From contig CAYSFC010000002.1 of the NCBI GenBank assembly GCA_964430665.1, positions 1 through 64,000 of the forward strand: a stretch of 64,000 nt of DNA. The letters run 5' to 3'. Under the pieces are notes generated by a model, which was not told where the DNA came from, did not search any database, and saw only the letters and a list, made by a program, of their open reading frames with translations. This DNA comes from JAQUYS01 sp964430665. GTDB taxonomy: Archaea; Nanobdellota; Nanobdellia; Woesearchaeales; SKGA01. Below, piece by piece: positions 36,223 through 44,536 of the stretch (position 1 is the first letter of the stretch; each line of letters starts with the position of its first letter). The position numbers and the translations under genes are program-made.

Positions 36223-36885
36223 ATGCATAGAAAAAATTTTTCAGGTCAAAAAATGCTTTTGGTTCTATTATTTACAATAGTAATATTCTCAATTGGCGTT
36301 TATATTGGTAATTATGGAACAGACAAAAAAATTGAAACTTTAAATCAAATATATAATGATTTAAGAATTGAAACTCAAGAAACAGAATTAGAGTTTGAAA
36401 TTGCTCAAGAATCTTTATGTGATCAAAAAGGCTTTTCTACGATTACTCAAAATTTAGATGAATGGGGATATAAATTGGATTACATGGAAGGAGATTTAGG
36501 AAAAAACGATCCCACTGTGTTAAACATGAAAAGATATTATTACATATTAGAACTCAAACATTGGCTTTTAGCTAAAAAACAATTAGAAGTTTGTGAAATT
36601 CCAAAAGATGTAGATCATTCAATAATTTTATATTTTTATTCAAATGATGGATCTTGTGATGGTTGTGAAAGACAAGGAGTTGTCTTATCTCATTTGAGAG
36701 AAAAATACGATAATATTAAAGTATATTCTTTCGATATAAATTACGAGTCATCTGCTTTAAATGCACTAAAATCAAAATACGGTGTAAAAAATGAAGCACC
36801 CACTTTAATAATAAATGATGTTTATCATTTAGGTTTTTTAGATGTGGCGTCTTTGGAAAAATATATTGTTGAACACAGATCTTAA
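36223..36885 (+). CDS. Membrane-anchored thioredoxin-like protein with CDGC motif
   Basis: 220 aa. One N-terminal helix (about residues 10-28) anchors the protein. After a helical spacer, the thioredoxin-like domain (about 128-218) has YSNDGSCDGCERQG with a CxxC pair in the expected place after strand 1, and the cis-Pro region APTLIINDVY. It is 12 bp after the GT2 gene behind a GGTGA site. It may act in disulfide chemistry outside the cell, perhaps for Cys-rich proteins such as the one at 14678 (inference). Confidence 0.82.
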   Translation: MHRKNFSGQKMLLVLLFTIVIFSIGVYIGNYGTDKKIETLNQIYNDLRIETQETELEFEIAQESLCDQKGFSTITQNLDEWGYKLDYMEGDLGKNDPTVLNMKRYYYILELKHWLLAKKQLEVCEIPKDVDHSIILYFYSNDGSCDGCERQGVVLSHLREKYDNIKVYSFDINYESSALNALKSKYGVKNEAPTLIINDVYHLGFLDVASLEKYIVEHRS

Positions 36886-37343
36886 TTTTTTAATTTCTTT
36901 TTAATTAAATCTCCAATAGTTAAACCTTCGTCATTCTTTTCTTCTTTTTGTATTTGAATTTCTTTAACTTTTTCAATTAAATTTATTCCAAAAAACTTTT
37001 CTATTTTTTTTGCAGTTACAAGTCTTGGTCTAAAATGTCCTGATTCAATTTGATGTATAAGAGATTCCTTTTCATTCAATTCCTTAGCTAGTTCCGCTTG
37101 TTTTAAATTTTTAGATTCTCTAGCAGATTTTATTTTTTGAGAATAATTTTGAACTAAAACTTCTTCAACTTCTTCACGTCTATTGTGTTTGAATTTTTTA
37201 GAGTTGTATAGAGATTTATTGTTCATAACTTCTCCAAATTTTGTACAACCATCACAAACCTTCATAATAGTTCCTTCTATTTTTATAGAATTTAATTTTT
37301 CAGTTTTTAAACCACACATATCGCAGTTAGCCATATTATTCAC
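36882..37343 (-). CDS. Multiprotein bridging factor 1 homologue (aMBF1)
   Basis: 153 aa with an N-terminal zinc ribbon (CDMCGLKTEK, then VCDGCTKFG) and a C-terminal helix-turn-helix (ARESKNLKQAELAKELNEKE). This is the architecture of archaeal MBF1, a ribosome- and transcription-associated factor. A GGTGA site precedes the ATG. It is read with the methyltransferase gene upstream (9-bp gap) and converges with the thioredoxin-like gene (4-bp overlap). Confidence 0.93.
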   Translation of the reverse strand: MNNMANCDMCGLKTEKLNSIKIEGTIMKVCDGCTKFGEVMNNKSLYNSKKFKHNRREEVEEVLVQNYSQKIKSARESKNLKQAELAKELNEKESLIHQIESGHFRPRLVTAKKIEKFFGINLIEKVKEIQIQKEEKNDEGLTIGDLIKKKLKN

Positions 37344-37352
37344 CTTAAAATT

Positions 37353-38453
37353 TTAATTTTGAAATCCAATGAAATTGAGTTTTTGATCTCCTTTGATTAT
37401 CTCTATATTTTGTATCTCTTTAAACGAATGTTTTTTAGCTTCTTCCATTAATATATTTTGTGAATTTGTAAGAATAAATAATTTTCCTTTTTTAGATAAA
37501 ACAAATTTGGCTTGATAAAACAATTCATCGAATGTTTTTTTCAAATCTTTTTCATTTGATAATCTTTTATTAAATTTTGGTGAATCTGTTATTATAAAGT
37601 CGATTTCATTTTCACCAACTTTAGTATCAATCCAGTCTAGAGATATTTTAGACATCTTCATTATCTTTTCTATACCTGCTAATTTTGCATTTTTTTGCAT
37701 ACCCAAAACATGTTTAAGCATATGATCATAAGCATAAATCTTATTATCTCCTAAAGGTATTTTTTCTTTTTGAATCAATTCTTCTTTAAGAAAAAAATCT
37801 TTAAAAAAATCAAGTTTGAAACCATTAAATTTATTTTCAAATCTAAATGCAGAAATCTCCGAAGAAAATAATGCTGCTTCAATAGGAATTATTCCAGAAC
37901 CTGCAAATGGATCCATCAAAGAGTATTTTTTTTCATATCCTGCTAATCTTATTAAAGAATATGCAAAAGCACCATTTAACGAATCTGGTTGCATTGCTAT
38001 TTTATAAGGTCTTTTAGACATATCAAAACCAACCAAATCTATTCCAATAAAAATTTCTTTTTCATCCCAAACATAAAATGTAATGTTTGGATGAGATAAA
38101 TCTACTTCCAATTTCGTTTCTTCTTGAATTACTGAACCTAATTTTTTATTTATTTCAGTACTACTAAACTTTTTATCTTCACTACCTTCAGAAACAACAC
38201 CAAATGTTTTTACTTCCTTTAAATATTTATTATCAATTTCTATTTTTTGAGGTATTTCTTTAGATTTATTTAAATATATACATACCTTTTTTGATGATTG
38301 TAATCTATAACACAATTTAGCTATTTCAGATTTTTCTAAATTTTTAACTAAACAAATGTTTCGATAAATTTCGGAGTCTTTTCCTACCAATTCCTTTATT
38401 TCTTTTGAACAAATTTCAGGAAATTCGGTTACGATAAATATGTTTTCTTTCAT
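37353..38453 (-). CDS. THUMP-family RNA N2-guanine methyltransferase-like protein (Trm14/RlmL group)
   Basis: 366 aa. The N-terminal half has a THUMP-like region (KKLGSVIQEETKLEVDLSHP, then VWDEKEIFIGIDLVGFDMSK). The SAM domain has RPYKIAMQPDSLNGAFAYSL, then SLMDPFAGSGIIPIEAAL, the family SAM-binding loop. The NPPY catalytic motif is replaced by ITDSPKFNKRL, so the active site is atypical. The target is presumably tRNA or rRNA. It is upstream of aMBF1 in an operon and divergent from the PfkB gene. Confidence 0.83.
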   Translation of the reverse strand: MKENIFIVTEFPEICSKEIKELVGKDSEIYRNICLVKNLEKSEIAKLCYRLQSSKKVCIYLNKSKEIPQKIEIDNKYLKEVKTFGVVSEGSEDKKFSSTEINKKLGSVIQEETKLEVDLSHPNITFYVWDEKEIFIGIDLVGFDMSKRPYKIAMQPDSLNGAFAYSLIRLAGYEKKYSLMDPFAGSGIIPIEAALFSSEISAFRFENKFNGFKLDFFKDFFLKEELIQKEKIPLGDNKIYAYDHMLKHVLGMQKNAKLAGIEKIMKMSKISLDWIDTKVGENEIDFIITDSPKFNKRLSNEKDLKKTFDELFYQAKFVLSKKGKLFILTNSQNILMEEAKKHSFKEIQNIEIIKGDQKLNFIGFQN

Positions 38454-38461
38454 TTTAGTGT

Positions 38462-38643
38462 TTGTGAATATAAATTTGTCTCAGATTTTATTCTTTCATC
38501 CTAATTCAGTCGGGAACACAAGAAGTCTTAAAAAGACTTCGGTGTGCCAAAACTTTAGTTTTGTGCATAACTTCATCGAAGTTATTCCTTGTGAATATAA
38601 ATTTGTCTCAGATTTTATTCTTTCATCCTAATTCAGTCGGGAA
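38462..38643. repeat. Exact 55-bp direct repeat with a 72-bp spacer
   Basis: The copies at 38462-38516 and 38589-38643 are identical, and the match ends exactly at 55 bp on both sides (T versus C before, C versus T after). The 298-bp intergenic region between the methyltransferase and PfkB genes contains nothing else except the hairpins in the spacer and the PfkB promoter. The same length occurs at both N gaps, so an assembly artefact is likely, though a real short duplication cannot be excluded. Confidence 0.9.
38517..38585. other. Three adjacent short-loop hairpins
   Basis: Hairpin 1 (38517-38546): GAAGTCTT-AAA-AAGACTTC with an outer CACA/TGTG. Hairpin 2 (38546-38566): CAAAAC-TTTA-GTTTTG, extended by GC/GC with one bulge. 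Hairpin 3 (38567-38585): ATAACTTC-ATC-GAAGTTAT. Stems of 6-8 bp with 3-4 nt loops stand back to back with no spacer. Eleven bases of hairpin 3 recur at 38643-38653. No coding potential seen. Confidence 0.75.
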
Positions 38644-38751
38644 TAACTTCATCATCGACAATAAGAAGTATTTCTGGTTTGCTTTTAATTGTTTCTAAAA
38701 TAGTTACATTTATAAACTTAAAAACTACAATTCTGTATAGGGTGAGTCGAG

Positions 38752-40029
38752 TTGTTTGATGTTATTACAATAGGTAGTGCTACTGTTGATGTTTTCGCAT
38801 ATACTGAGTCTTCTGAAGTTATAAAATTTGTAGAATCTAAAACAGAACACGATTTTATCGCTTATCCTGGTGGAGAAAAAATAGTTATAGATAAACTTGA
38901 TTTTAAAATAGGTGGTGGAGGTACAAACACAGCAGTATCTTTCTCAAGATTAGGTTTAAATACAGCATATTTAGGAAAATTAGGTAATGACGAAAATGGG
39001 AAAAAAGTATTAGATTTGTTGAATGATGAAAATATTAAATTTATAGGTTCTACTTTTGGTCAAACAGGTTATTCTGTTGTTTTAGATTCTTTTGCTCACG
39101 ATAGAACAATATTAACTTACAAAGGAGCTAACAATGAATTAAGTCAGTCTGATGTCGTATTATCTTCTTTACATACGAAGTGGCTTTATGCTTCTTCTAT
39201 GATGGGAAATTCTTTTGAAACTTTGAAAACAATAATTTCATTTGTTAAAAAAACAGGTGCAAAAATTGCATTTAATCCTTCTAGTTATTTGGCTAAGAAA
39301 GGTATAAATGAATTAAAAGAAATTTTAGATAATGTTGATGTGTTGGTTCTAAATAAAGAAGAAGCACAGTATTTACTAAATGATTCTTCCGAAGATTGGA
39401 TTTATTTAGTTAAAAAACTAAGTGAATTGGGATTTGAATATTCAATTATAACTGATGGTCCTGAAGGAGCTATTTGTAGTTTTGAGGGAATAATTAGAAA
39501 AATAACAACATCACCCAATCTCAAAGTTGTTGAATCAACAGGTGCAGGAGATGCATTTGCCAGTGGTTTTGTTGCAGGTTTATTTTATGGTTTATTTGTA
39601 GATGATGCTTTAAAGTTAGGAATGATACAAGCAGAAAGTGTTATTGTCGTGCCTGGCGCTAAAGACAATTTATCTCATAAAAAAGAAGCTTTTGACAATT
39701 TGAAAAATTTTAAAGGAGAAATAGAGGTAGTTGAAGGAGATATTGGTAAAAGTTCATTTATCGCACCTATAGGTCAGGAATTTGTACTCAAAAATGATGT
39801 TAAAATAAGAGGAATAGAACATTTAGTAAATGTGTTGAAAAACATATCCGATGATATTTATGACTTTCATACATCTAGAGAAAATCATTTTTATAGTTGG
39901 ATAAAAGATGTTTTTGGAGAAACAGATCTTGCAGAAAAAATTAAAAATTCAAATTCAAAACATGAAATGGCTGAAAAATTACATAAATTTTTAATAACGA
40001 AAAATTCTAATGTGTTAGATTTAAGGTGA
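38752..40029 (+). CDS. PfkB-family sugar kinase with C-terminal extension
   Basis: 425 aa. The kinase part (about 1-305) has the PfkB signatures: GGGGTNTAVSFSRLG near the N-terminus and STGAGDAFASGFVAGL with the catalytic Asp (about residue 268). The last ~110 residues (VLKNDVKIRGIEHLVNVLKN, then FHTSRENHFYSWIKDVFGE) form a separate domain resembling DUF5752-like regions seen in archaea; the name is from memory and unchecked. The TTG start is supported by GGGTGAG upstream and a TATA-like ATTTATAAAC at 38708-38718. It is 4 bp from the aldolase gene, so fructose 6-phosphate is a plausible substrate. Confidence 0.85.
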   Translation: MFDVITIGSATVDVFAYTESSEVIKFVESKTEHDFIAYPGGEKIVIDKLDFKIGGGGTNTAVSFSRLGLNTAYLGKLGNDENGKKVLDLLNDENIKFIGSTFGQTGYSVVLDSFAHDRTILTYKGANNELSQSDVVLSSLHTKWLYASSMMGNSFETLKTIISFVKKTGAKIAFNPSSYLAKKGINELKEILDNVDVLVLNKEEAQYLLNDSSEDWIYLVKKLSELGFEYSIITDGPEGAICSFEGIIRKITTSPNLKVVESTGAGDAFASGFVAGLFYGLFVDDALKLGMIQAESVIVVPGAKDNLSHKKEAFDNLKNFKGEIEVVEGDIGKSSFIAPIGQEFVLKNDVKIRGIEHLVNVLKNISDDIYDFHTSRENHFYSWIKDVFGETDLAEKIKNSNSKHEMAEKLHKFLITKNSNVLDLR

Positions 40030-40033
40030 AAAG

Positions 40034-40825
40034 ATGAGAATAAATGTAAATAAATTAATTCATAATAATCGCTCCTTGTTTTTGGCTTGTGATCAAGGTT
40101 TAGAACATGGTCCAAAAGATTTTAATGAAAAAAATATAGACCCATCATATATTTTCGATATTGCTTTAGAAGGAAATTATAGCGGTGTAATAGTACACAA
40201 TGGACTTGCAGAAAAATATTATCATGAACATTATAAAGAAGTTCCTTTAGTTGTAAAATTAAATGGAAAAACACCCTTACCACATATTGAACCAATATCT
40301 AAACAACTATGTTCTGTTGATAGGGCTATTAAATTAGGTGCTTCTGCTGTTGGTTACACATTATTTCCAGGAAGTGAATTCGAACCAGAACAATTTGAAA
40401 ATTTTGGGAAAGTAGTTGAACAAGCTCACGATGCAGGAATTCCAGTTATTGCATGGATGTATCCTAGAGGAAAAGCCATACCTAACGATACTGACACAAA
40501 TATAATCGCACATGCTGCAAGAATAGGATTAGAACTTGGTGCTGATTTTTTAAAGTTAAAATATAATCATGATGTAGAAGGTTACAAGTGGGTTGTTAAA
40601 AACGCAGGTAGAGCAAGAGTTTTAACTGCTGGCGGAACAAAAGAAAGTCCTGAGCATTTTTTACACAAAACCAAAGAAATTCTAACAACGGGTGCAACAG
40701 GTTTAGCTATTGGAAGAAACGTTTGGCAGTCTAAAAGACCTTTTGCATTAACTCATGCTTTAAGAGAAATCGTTTTCAATAATAGAAAGGTTGAAGATGT
40801 TTTACATTACCTAAAAGAAGACTAA
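40034..40825 (+). CDS. fba: Fructose-bisphosphate aldolase class I, archaeal (DhnA) type
   Basis: Cleaves or forms fructose 1,6-bisphosphate. The N-terminal FLACDQGLEHGPKDF is the family hallmark. GADFLKLKYNHDVEGY provides the Schiff-base Lys and ARVLTAGGTKESPEHFL the phosphate-binding loop. Length 263 aa is normal. The gene follows the PfkB kinase by 4 bp, so the pair would carry out two successive glycolytic steps if the kinase is a phosphofructokinase. Confidence 0.93.
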   Translation: MRINVNKLIHNNRSLFLACDQGLEHGPKDFNEKNIDPSYIFDIALEGNYSGVIVHNGLAEKYYHEHYKEVPLVVKLNGKTPLPHIEPISKQLCSVDRAIKLGASAVGYTLFPGSEFEPEQFENFGKVVEQAHDAGIPVIAWMYPRGKAIPNDTDTNIIAHAARIGLELGADFLKLKYNHDVEGYKWVVKNAGRARVLTAGGTKESPEHFLHKTKEILTTGATGLAIGRNVWQSKRPFALTHALREIVFNNRKVEDVLHYLKED

Positions 40826-40900
40826 ATCTTCTTTAATCTCTCAAAACAATTTTACAACATAAAAGAATAAACTTTTATTCTATTTATTTTTTCTTATATT

Positions 40901-42106
40901 ATGTTTGAAATAAAACACACAGATGGAAATGCACGAGTCGGTGTTTTGACAACTGCTCACGGAAATGTTGAAACTCCATTTTTCATGCCTGTAGCTTCAA
41001 AAGCATCTGTAAAAGCAATGGAAGGAGAAGATATTGCTAATTTAGGATTTAAATCAATAATTTCAAACGCATTTATTCTTTCTTTATCTCCAGGAATTGA
41101 CGTTGTAGAGAAAATGGGTGGAATTCACAAATTTATGCATTTTAAAAACACAATATTTACAGATTCTGGCGGATTCCAAGTTTTAAGTAAAGATTTTCTA
41201 ATAAAAAAATCAGATGAAGGAGTTATTTTTAAAAATTCTTCAGGTAAAAAAGATTTATTCACACCAGAAAAATCTATGAAAGATCAAATAAGATTAAATT
41301 CAGATGTTGCGATGGCTTTAGATGATGTAGCACACCACGGATTAAACGGAAAAGATTATGTTGATGCAATAAGAAGAACACATAATTGGGCTAAGCGCTG
41401 TTTAGCTGCTCACAGGGAACTGCGATCTGAATATGGTAGTAAGCAATTATTATTTGGAATATCTCAAGGAGGAACAAGATCTGAATACAGAAGATTTTCC
41501 ACCACTAAAATAAATAAGATGGATTTTGATGGCTACGCATTAGGAGGTTTGGTTGTCGGAGAAAAAAGAGCAGAATTGTTTGGAACTATTTCTGAAGCAA
41601 TAAAATGCTTTGATGAACACAAAATAAAATATCTAATGGGGTTGGGTTCTCCTCCAGATATAGTCCGTGCAGTAGGTTTAGGAGTCGATTGTTTTGATTC
41701 TATATATCCAACATCAAATGCAAGACATGGAGCTTTAATTACAAAGAAAGGAAGAATTGATATAAAGAAAGTTAAATATAAATTTGATGAAGGTCCAATA
41801 GATGACGGTTGTAAATGTGAAACTTGTAGAAAATATTCTAGAAGTTATTTACATCACTTATTACGTACTCATGAATTATTAGGCTACAAATTAGCAACAA
41901 TTCATAATTTACATTTTATGAACAAATTATTAGAAGATTTAAGAAAAGCCATTAAGAATGAAGAATATAAAGAATTTGCTGAACAATTTTTAGAAGAATA
42001 TTTTTCTGGTACTGAGAAAAAAGAATTTTCATCTAACATACAAGATAAATATATGCAAAAAGAAATAAAAGAAAGAGCAAAATTTCTACTCGATTGGAAA
42101 AAATAA
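40901..42106 (+). CDS. tgt: tRNA-guanine transglycosylase, bacterial-like
   Basis: Exchanges a guanine in tRNA for a 7-deazaguanine base. It has the nucleophile/recognition segments FTDSGGFQVLS and CFDSIYPTSNARHGALIT, and the zinc site CKCETCRKYSRSYLHHLLRT with the distal His in ATIHNLHFM. Length 401 aa with no PUA or C-terminal archaeosine domains, and the ARHG motif, resemble bacterial/eukaryotic queuine TGT rather than archaeosine ArcTGT. The base used and the position modified are therefore uncertain. No other queuosine genes are nearby. Confidence 0.88.
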   Translation: MFEIKHTDGNARVGVLTTAHGNVETPFFMPVASKASVKAMEGEDIANLGFKSIISNAFILSLSPGIDVVEKMGGIHKFMHFKNTIFTDSGGFQVLSKDFLIKKSDEGVIFKNSSGKKDLFTPEKSMKDQIRLNSDVAMALDDVAHHGLNGKDYVDAIRRTHNWAKRCLAAHRELRSEYGSKQLLFGISQGGTRSEYRRFSTTKINKMDFDGYALGGLVVGEKRAELFGTISEAIKCFDEHKIKYLMGLGSPPDIVRAVGLGVDCFDSIYPTSNARHGALITKKGRIDIKKVKYKFDEGPIDDGCKCETCRKYSRSYLHHLLRTHELLGYKLATIHNLHFMNKLLEDLRKAIKNEEYKEFAEQFLEEYFSGTEKKEFSSNIQDKYMQKEIKERAKFLLDWKK

Positions 42107-42111
42107 AAAAA

Positions 42112-42936
42112 TTATTTCAATCCTAATCTATTTTTTAAGTTAACATCCATTTGTGGAAAAGGTATGTTTATTCCTTCTTTATCAAATGCTTCTTTAATTT
42201 GTTCAATCAAATCAAAATGAACTGTCCATTTGTCTTCTGTTTTTGTCCAAGCTCTTACTGTGAAATTAATCGAACTATCTGCTAACTCACCTAAACGAAT
42301 AAATGGTTCAGGATCTTTTAAAATTAATTTATGTTTAGAAACAACAGAATTTATTATTTTCATAACTTTTTTCACATTATCTTTATAACTAACACCAAAA
42401 ACTAAATCAACACGAAGTTTATCTTCTTTTGTTACATTAATGATAGGATTATTAAATATTGCTCCGTTTGGTAAGAAAATTATTCTTCCATCAACAGTTT
42501 TAAGTTTTGTTACTAATATATCTACAGCCATAACAGTTCCAGAATTTCCTTGAGATTCAATATAATCTCCTTTAACATAAGGTTTTGTTAGTATTATTAA
42601 AACTCCTGCTGCAAAGTTTGCAAGACTTCCTTGAAGTGCAAAACCAACTGCAAAACCTGCTGCAGCTATTACTGCCACCAAACTTGCTGTTTCCACACCC
42701 AAAATTCCAATAACTATAACGATCAACAATAATTTAAGAGTTGCTGAAATTAATTTGTTTAAGAATGTTGAAAGAGTTTCTTCCACCTTTCTTTTCTTAA
42801 ATCCTTTTTTTATTACTTTACAAATTATTTTTATTATCCACCAACCTAGAATTAAAGTGATTATGGCCAATATAAATTTAAGACCATAATTTACTGCAAA
42901 TTCGTTTAATTTTAAAATCATTAATTCAGTATCCAT
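42112..42936 (-). CDS. Small-conductance mechanosensitive channel (MscS family)
   Basis: 274 aa from ATG 42936 (MDTELMILK); TATA-like TTTATATAAG lies about 25 bp upstream. Three helices are visible; the third is the Gly/Ala-rich pore helix (VAVIAAAGFAVGFALQGSLA, then NFAAGVLII). The beta domain has PYVKGDYIESQGNSGTVMAV and FLPNGAIFNNPIINVT. Length matches minimal MscS of E. coli size (286 aa). A second, longer homologue is at 53670. It protects against osmotic shock. Confidence 0.94.
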   Translation of the reverse strand: MDTELMILKLNEFAVNYGLKFILAIITLILGWWIIKIICKVIKKGFKKRKVEETLSTFLNKLISATLKLLLIVIVIGILGVETASLVAVIAAAGFAVGFALQGSLANFAAGVLIILTKPYVKGDYIESQGNSGTVMAVDILVTKLKTVDGRIIFLPNGAIFNNPIINVTKEDKLRVDLVFGVSYKDNVKKVMKIINSVVSKHKLILKDPEPFIRLGELADSSINFTVRAWTKTEDKWTVHFDLIEQIKEAFDKEGINIPFPQMDVNLKNRLGLK

Positions 42937-43024
42937 AAACAATTGATTTGAAAAAACTTATATAAATTTGTTGGTAAATTGATATAAATAATTGTTACTT
43001 GATAATGGTAAATATACCAAAAAA

Positions 43025-43126
43025 CTTATAAATAGAAAGAGATTCATTAATAACATGTTTGCATACTATAAAACTAAAACTTTAGACAAAACTGAGCTCG
43101 AATTAGTTTATAGTGTTATTAATTGA
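43025..43126 (+). CDS. Possible leaderless 23-codon ORF within an inverted repeat, or small RNA
   Basis: In the 290-bp region between mscS and asnS, a good TATA box (CTTATAAATA, 43025-43034) lies 25 bp before an ATG at 43055 opening 23 codons (MFAYYKTKTLDKTELELVYS, then VIN, stop at 43124-43126). The same stretch has long complementary arms: ATTAATAACA with TGTTATTAAT (43046-43055 and 43114-43123) and ACTATAAAACTA with TAGTTTATAGT. So the transcript could be a hairpin RNA instead of, or as well as, a peptide. Nothing else is seen in this region except the asnS promoter. Confidence 0.35.
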   Translation, partial: LINRKRFINNMFAYYKTKTLDKTELELVYSVIN

Positions 43127-43226
43127 TTGTTATCCTCATTCTAAATAGTTCAAAAGATTTATAATAAATCAAATAATTTTTTTGTTATTCGCGATTATGA
43201 ATAAAATAAACTCAAGAGGTAATAAA

Positions 43227-44534
43227 ATGAAATATTTATCAATTAAACAAGCAATGGAAAAAGGAGATGGTGAAGTTGCCATACGTGGTTGGATTCACAG
43301 AGAACGAGGAAGTAAAAAATTAAAATTCATCGTTTTAAGAGATTCAACAGGATTAATACAATGTGTTTTTGAAAAAGACATTATTGGTGAAGAAAAGTTT
43401 GAAATTATTGACAAAGTTCAAATAGAAACATCGATGACTTTGACTGGAACAATAAAAAAAGATGACAGAGCTCCAACAGGATATGAAATTTCTGTGAAAG
43501 ACTTTGAAGTAATTGGAGAATCTCATGAATTTCCAATTCAAAAAGATCAATCTGTAGAATTCTTAGCAGATAATAGGCATTTATGGTTGAGAAGTCAAAG
43601 AATGATTGCTATGATGAAAATAAGAAGTACTGTTTTTGCAGCAATAGATGAATACTTTAAAGGAGAAGGATTTTATGAATATCATTCACCAGTATTTCAA
43701 GCAGTACAATGTGAAGGAGGATCTTCCTTGTTCACAGTAGATTATTTTGGAAAGAAAGATGTATTTTTAGCACAAACTTGGCAATTATATGCTGAGCCTG
43801 CAATATTCGCATTGGAAAAAATATACACAATAGCGCCATCTTTTAGAGCAGAAAAGTCAAAAACATCAAGACATTTAACAGAATATTGGCATGCAGAAAT
43901 GGAAGTAGCTTGGGCGTCTTTTGAAGATATAATTGATTATGGAGAATCACTTTTAAAATATGTAGTTGGTAAAGTTCTAGAAAAACACATACCTGAACTT
44001 CAAATTTTAGAAAGAGATCCAGAAAAATTAAAACCAACAACTCAAAAGAAATTTCCGAGAATAACTTACGACGAAGCATTAGTTCTACTGAAAGAAAAAT
44101 GTGGAATGGAAATACCTTGGGGTAAAGACTTAAGAACCATAGAAGAAGATGAATTAAGCAAATTGTTTGATACTCCTATTGCAGTAACAAATTATCCTAA
44201 AGAAGTAAAAGCATTTTACATGAAAGAAGCACCAGGAGAATCAGAACATGGAGAAGTAGTTCATGGAGTTGATTTTATAGCGCCAGAAGGTTATGGAGAA
44301 ATAATAGGTGGAAGTGAACGAGAAAGTGACTTGAAAGAAATAGAGAGAAAATTAGAAGCTGATGGAGAAGATGTTTCTCAATACGAATTTTACTTAGATA
44401 CGAGAAAATATGGTTCGGTTCCACATGGTGGTTTTGGTTTTGGTGTAGAAAGAGTAATTTCATGGATTTGTGGTTTAGATACTATAAAAGATGCGATTCC
44501 CTTTCCAAGAACAATGTTGAGGTATAAACCTTAA
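43227..44534 (+). CDS. asnS: Asparaginyl-tRNA synthetase
   Basis: Class II synthetase. The start is ATG 43227 with AGAGGT 6 bp upstream; an in-frame ATG at 43197 is possible. It has an OB-fold N-terminal domain (VAIRGWIHRERGSKKLKFIV), motif 2 APSFRAEKSKTSRHLTEYWH and motif 3 GGFGFGVERVISWICGL. VQCEGGSSLFTVDYFGKKDV and the ending AIPFPRTMLRYKP are AsnRS-like rather than archaeal AspRS-like. 435 aa is normal. With AspRS at 58-1746 it gives direct Asn-tRNA formation. Confidence 0.92.
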   Translation: MKYLSIKQAMEKGDGEVAIRGWIHRERGSKKLKFIVLRDSTGLIQCVFEKDIIGEEKFEIIDKVQIETSMTLTGTIKKDDRAPTGYEISVKDFEVIGESHEFPIQKDQSVEFLADNRHLWLRSQRMIAMMKIRSTVFAAIDEYFKGEGFYEYHSPVFQAVQCEGGSSLFTVDYFGKKDVFLAQTWQLYAEPAIFALEKIYTIAPSFRAEKSKTSRHLTEYWHAEMEVAWASFEDIIDYGESLLKYVVGKVLEKHIPELQILERDPEKLKPTTQKKFPRITYDEALVLLKEKCGMEIPWGKDLRTIEEDELSKLFDTPIAVTNYPKEVKAFYMKEAPGESEHGEVVHGVDFIAPEGYGEIIGGSERESDLKEIERKLEADGEDVSQYEFYLDTRKYGSVPHGGFGFGVERVISWICGLDTIKDAIPFPRTMLRYKP

Positions 44535-44536
44535 TC

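Noticed and set aside
43227..44534. Archaeal AspRS instead of AsnRS
   Set aside because: The CEGGSSLFTVDYFG and SVPHGGFGFG segments and the ending match AsnRS; AspRS is at 58-1746.
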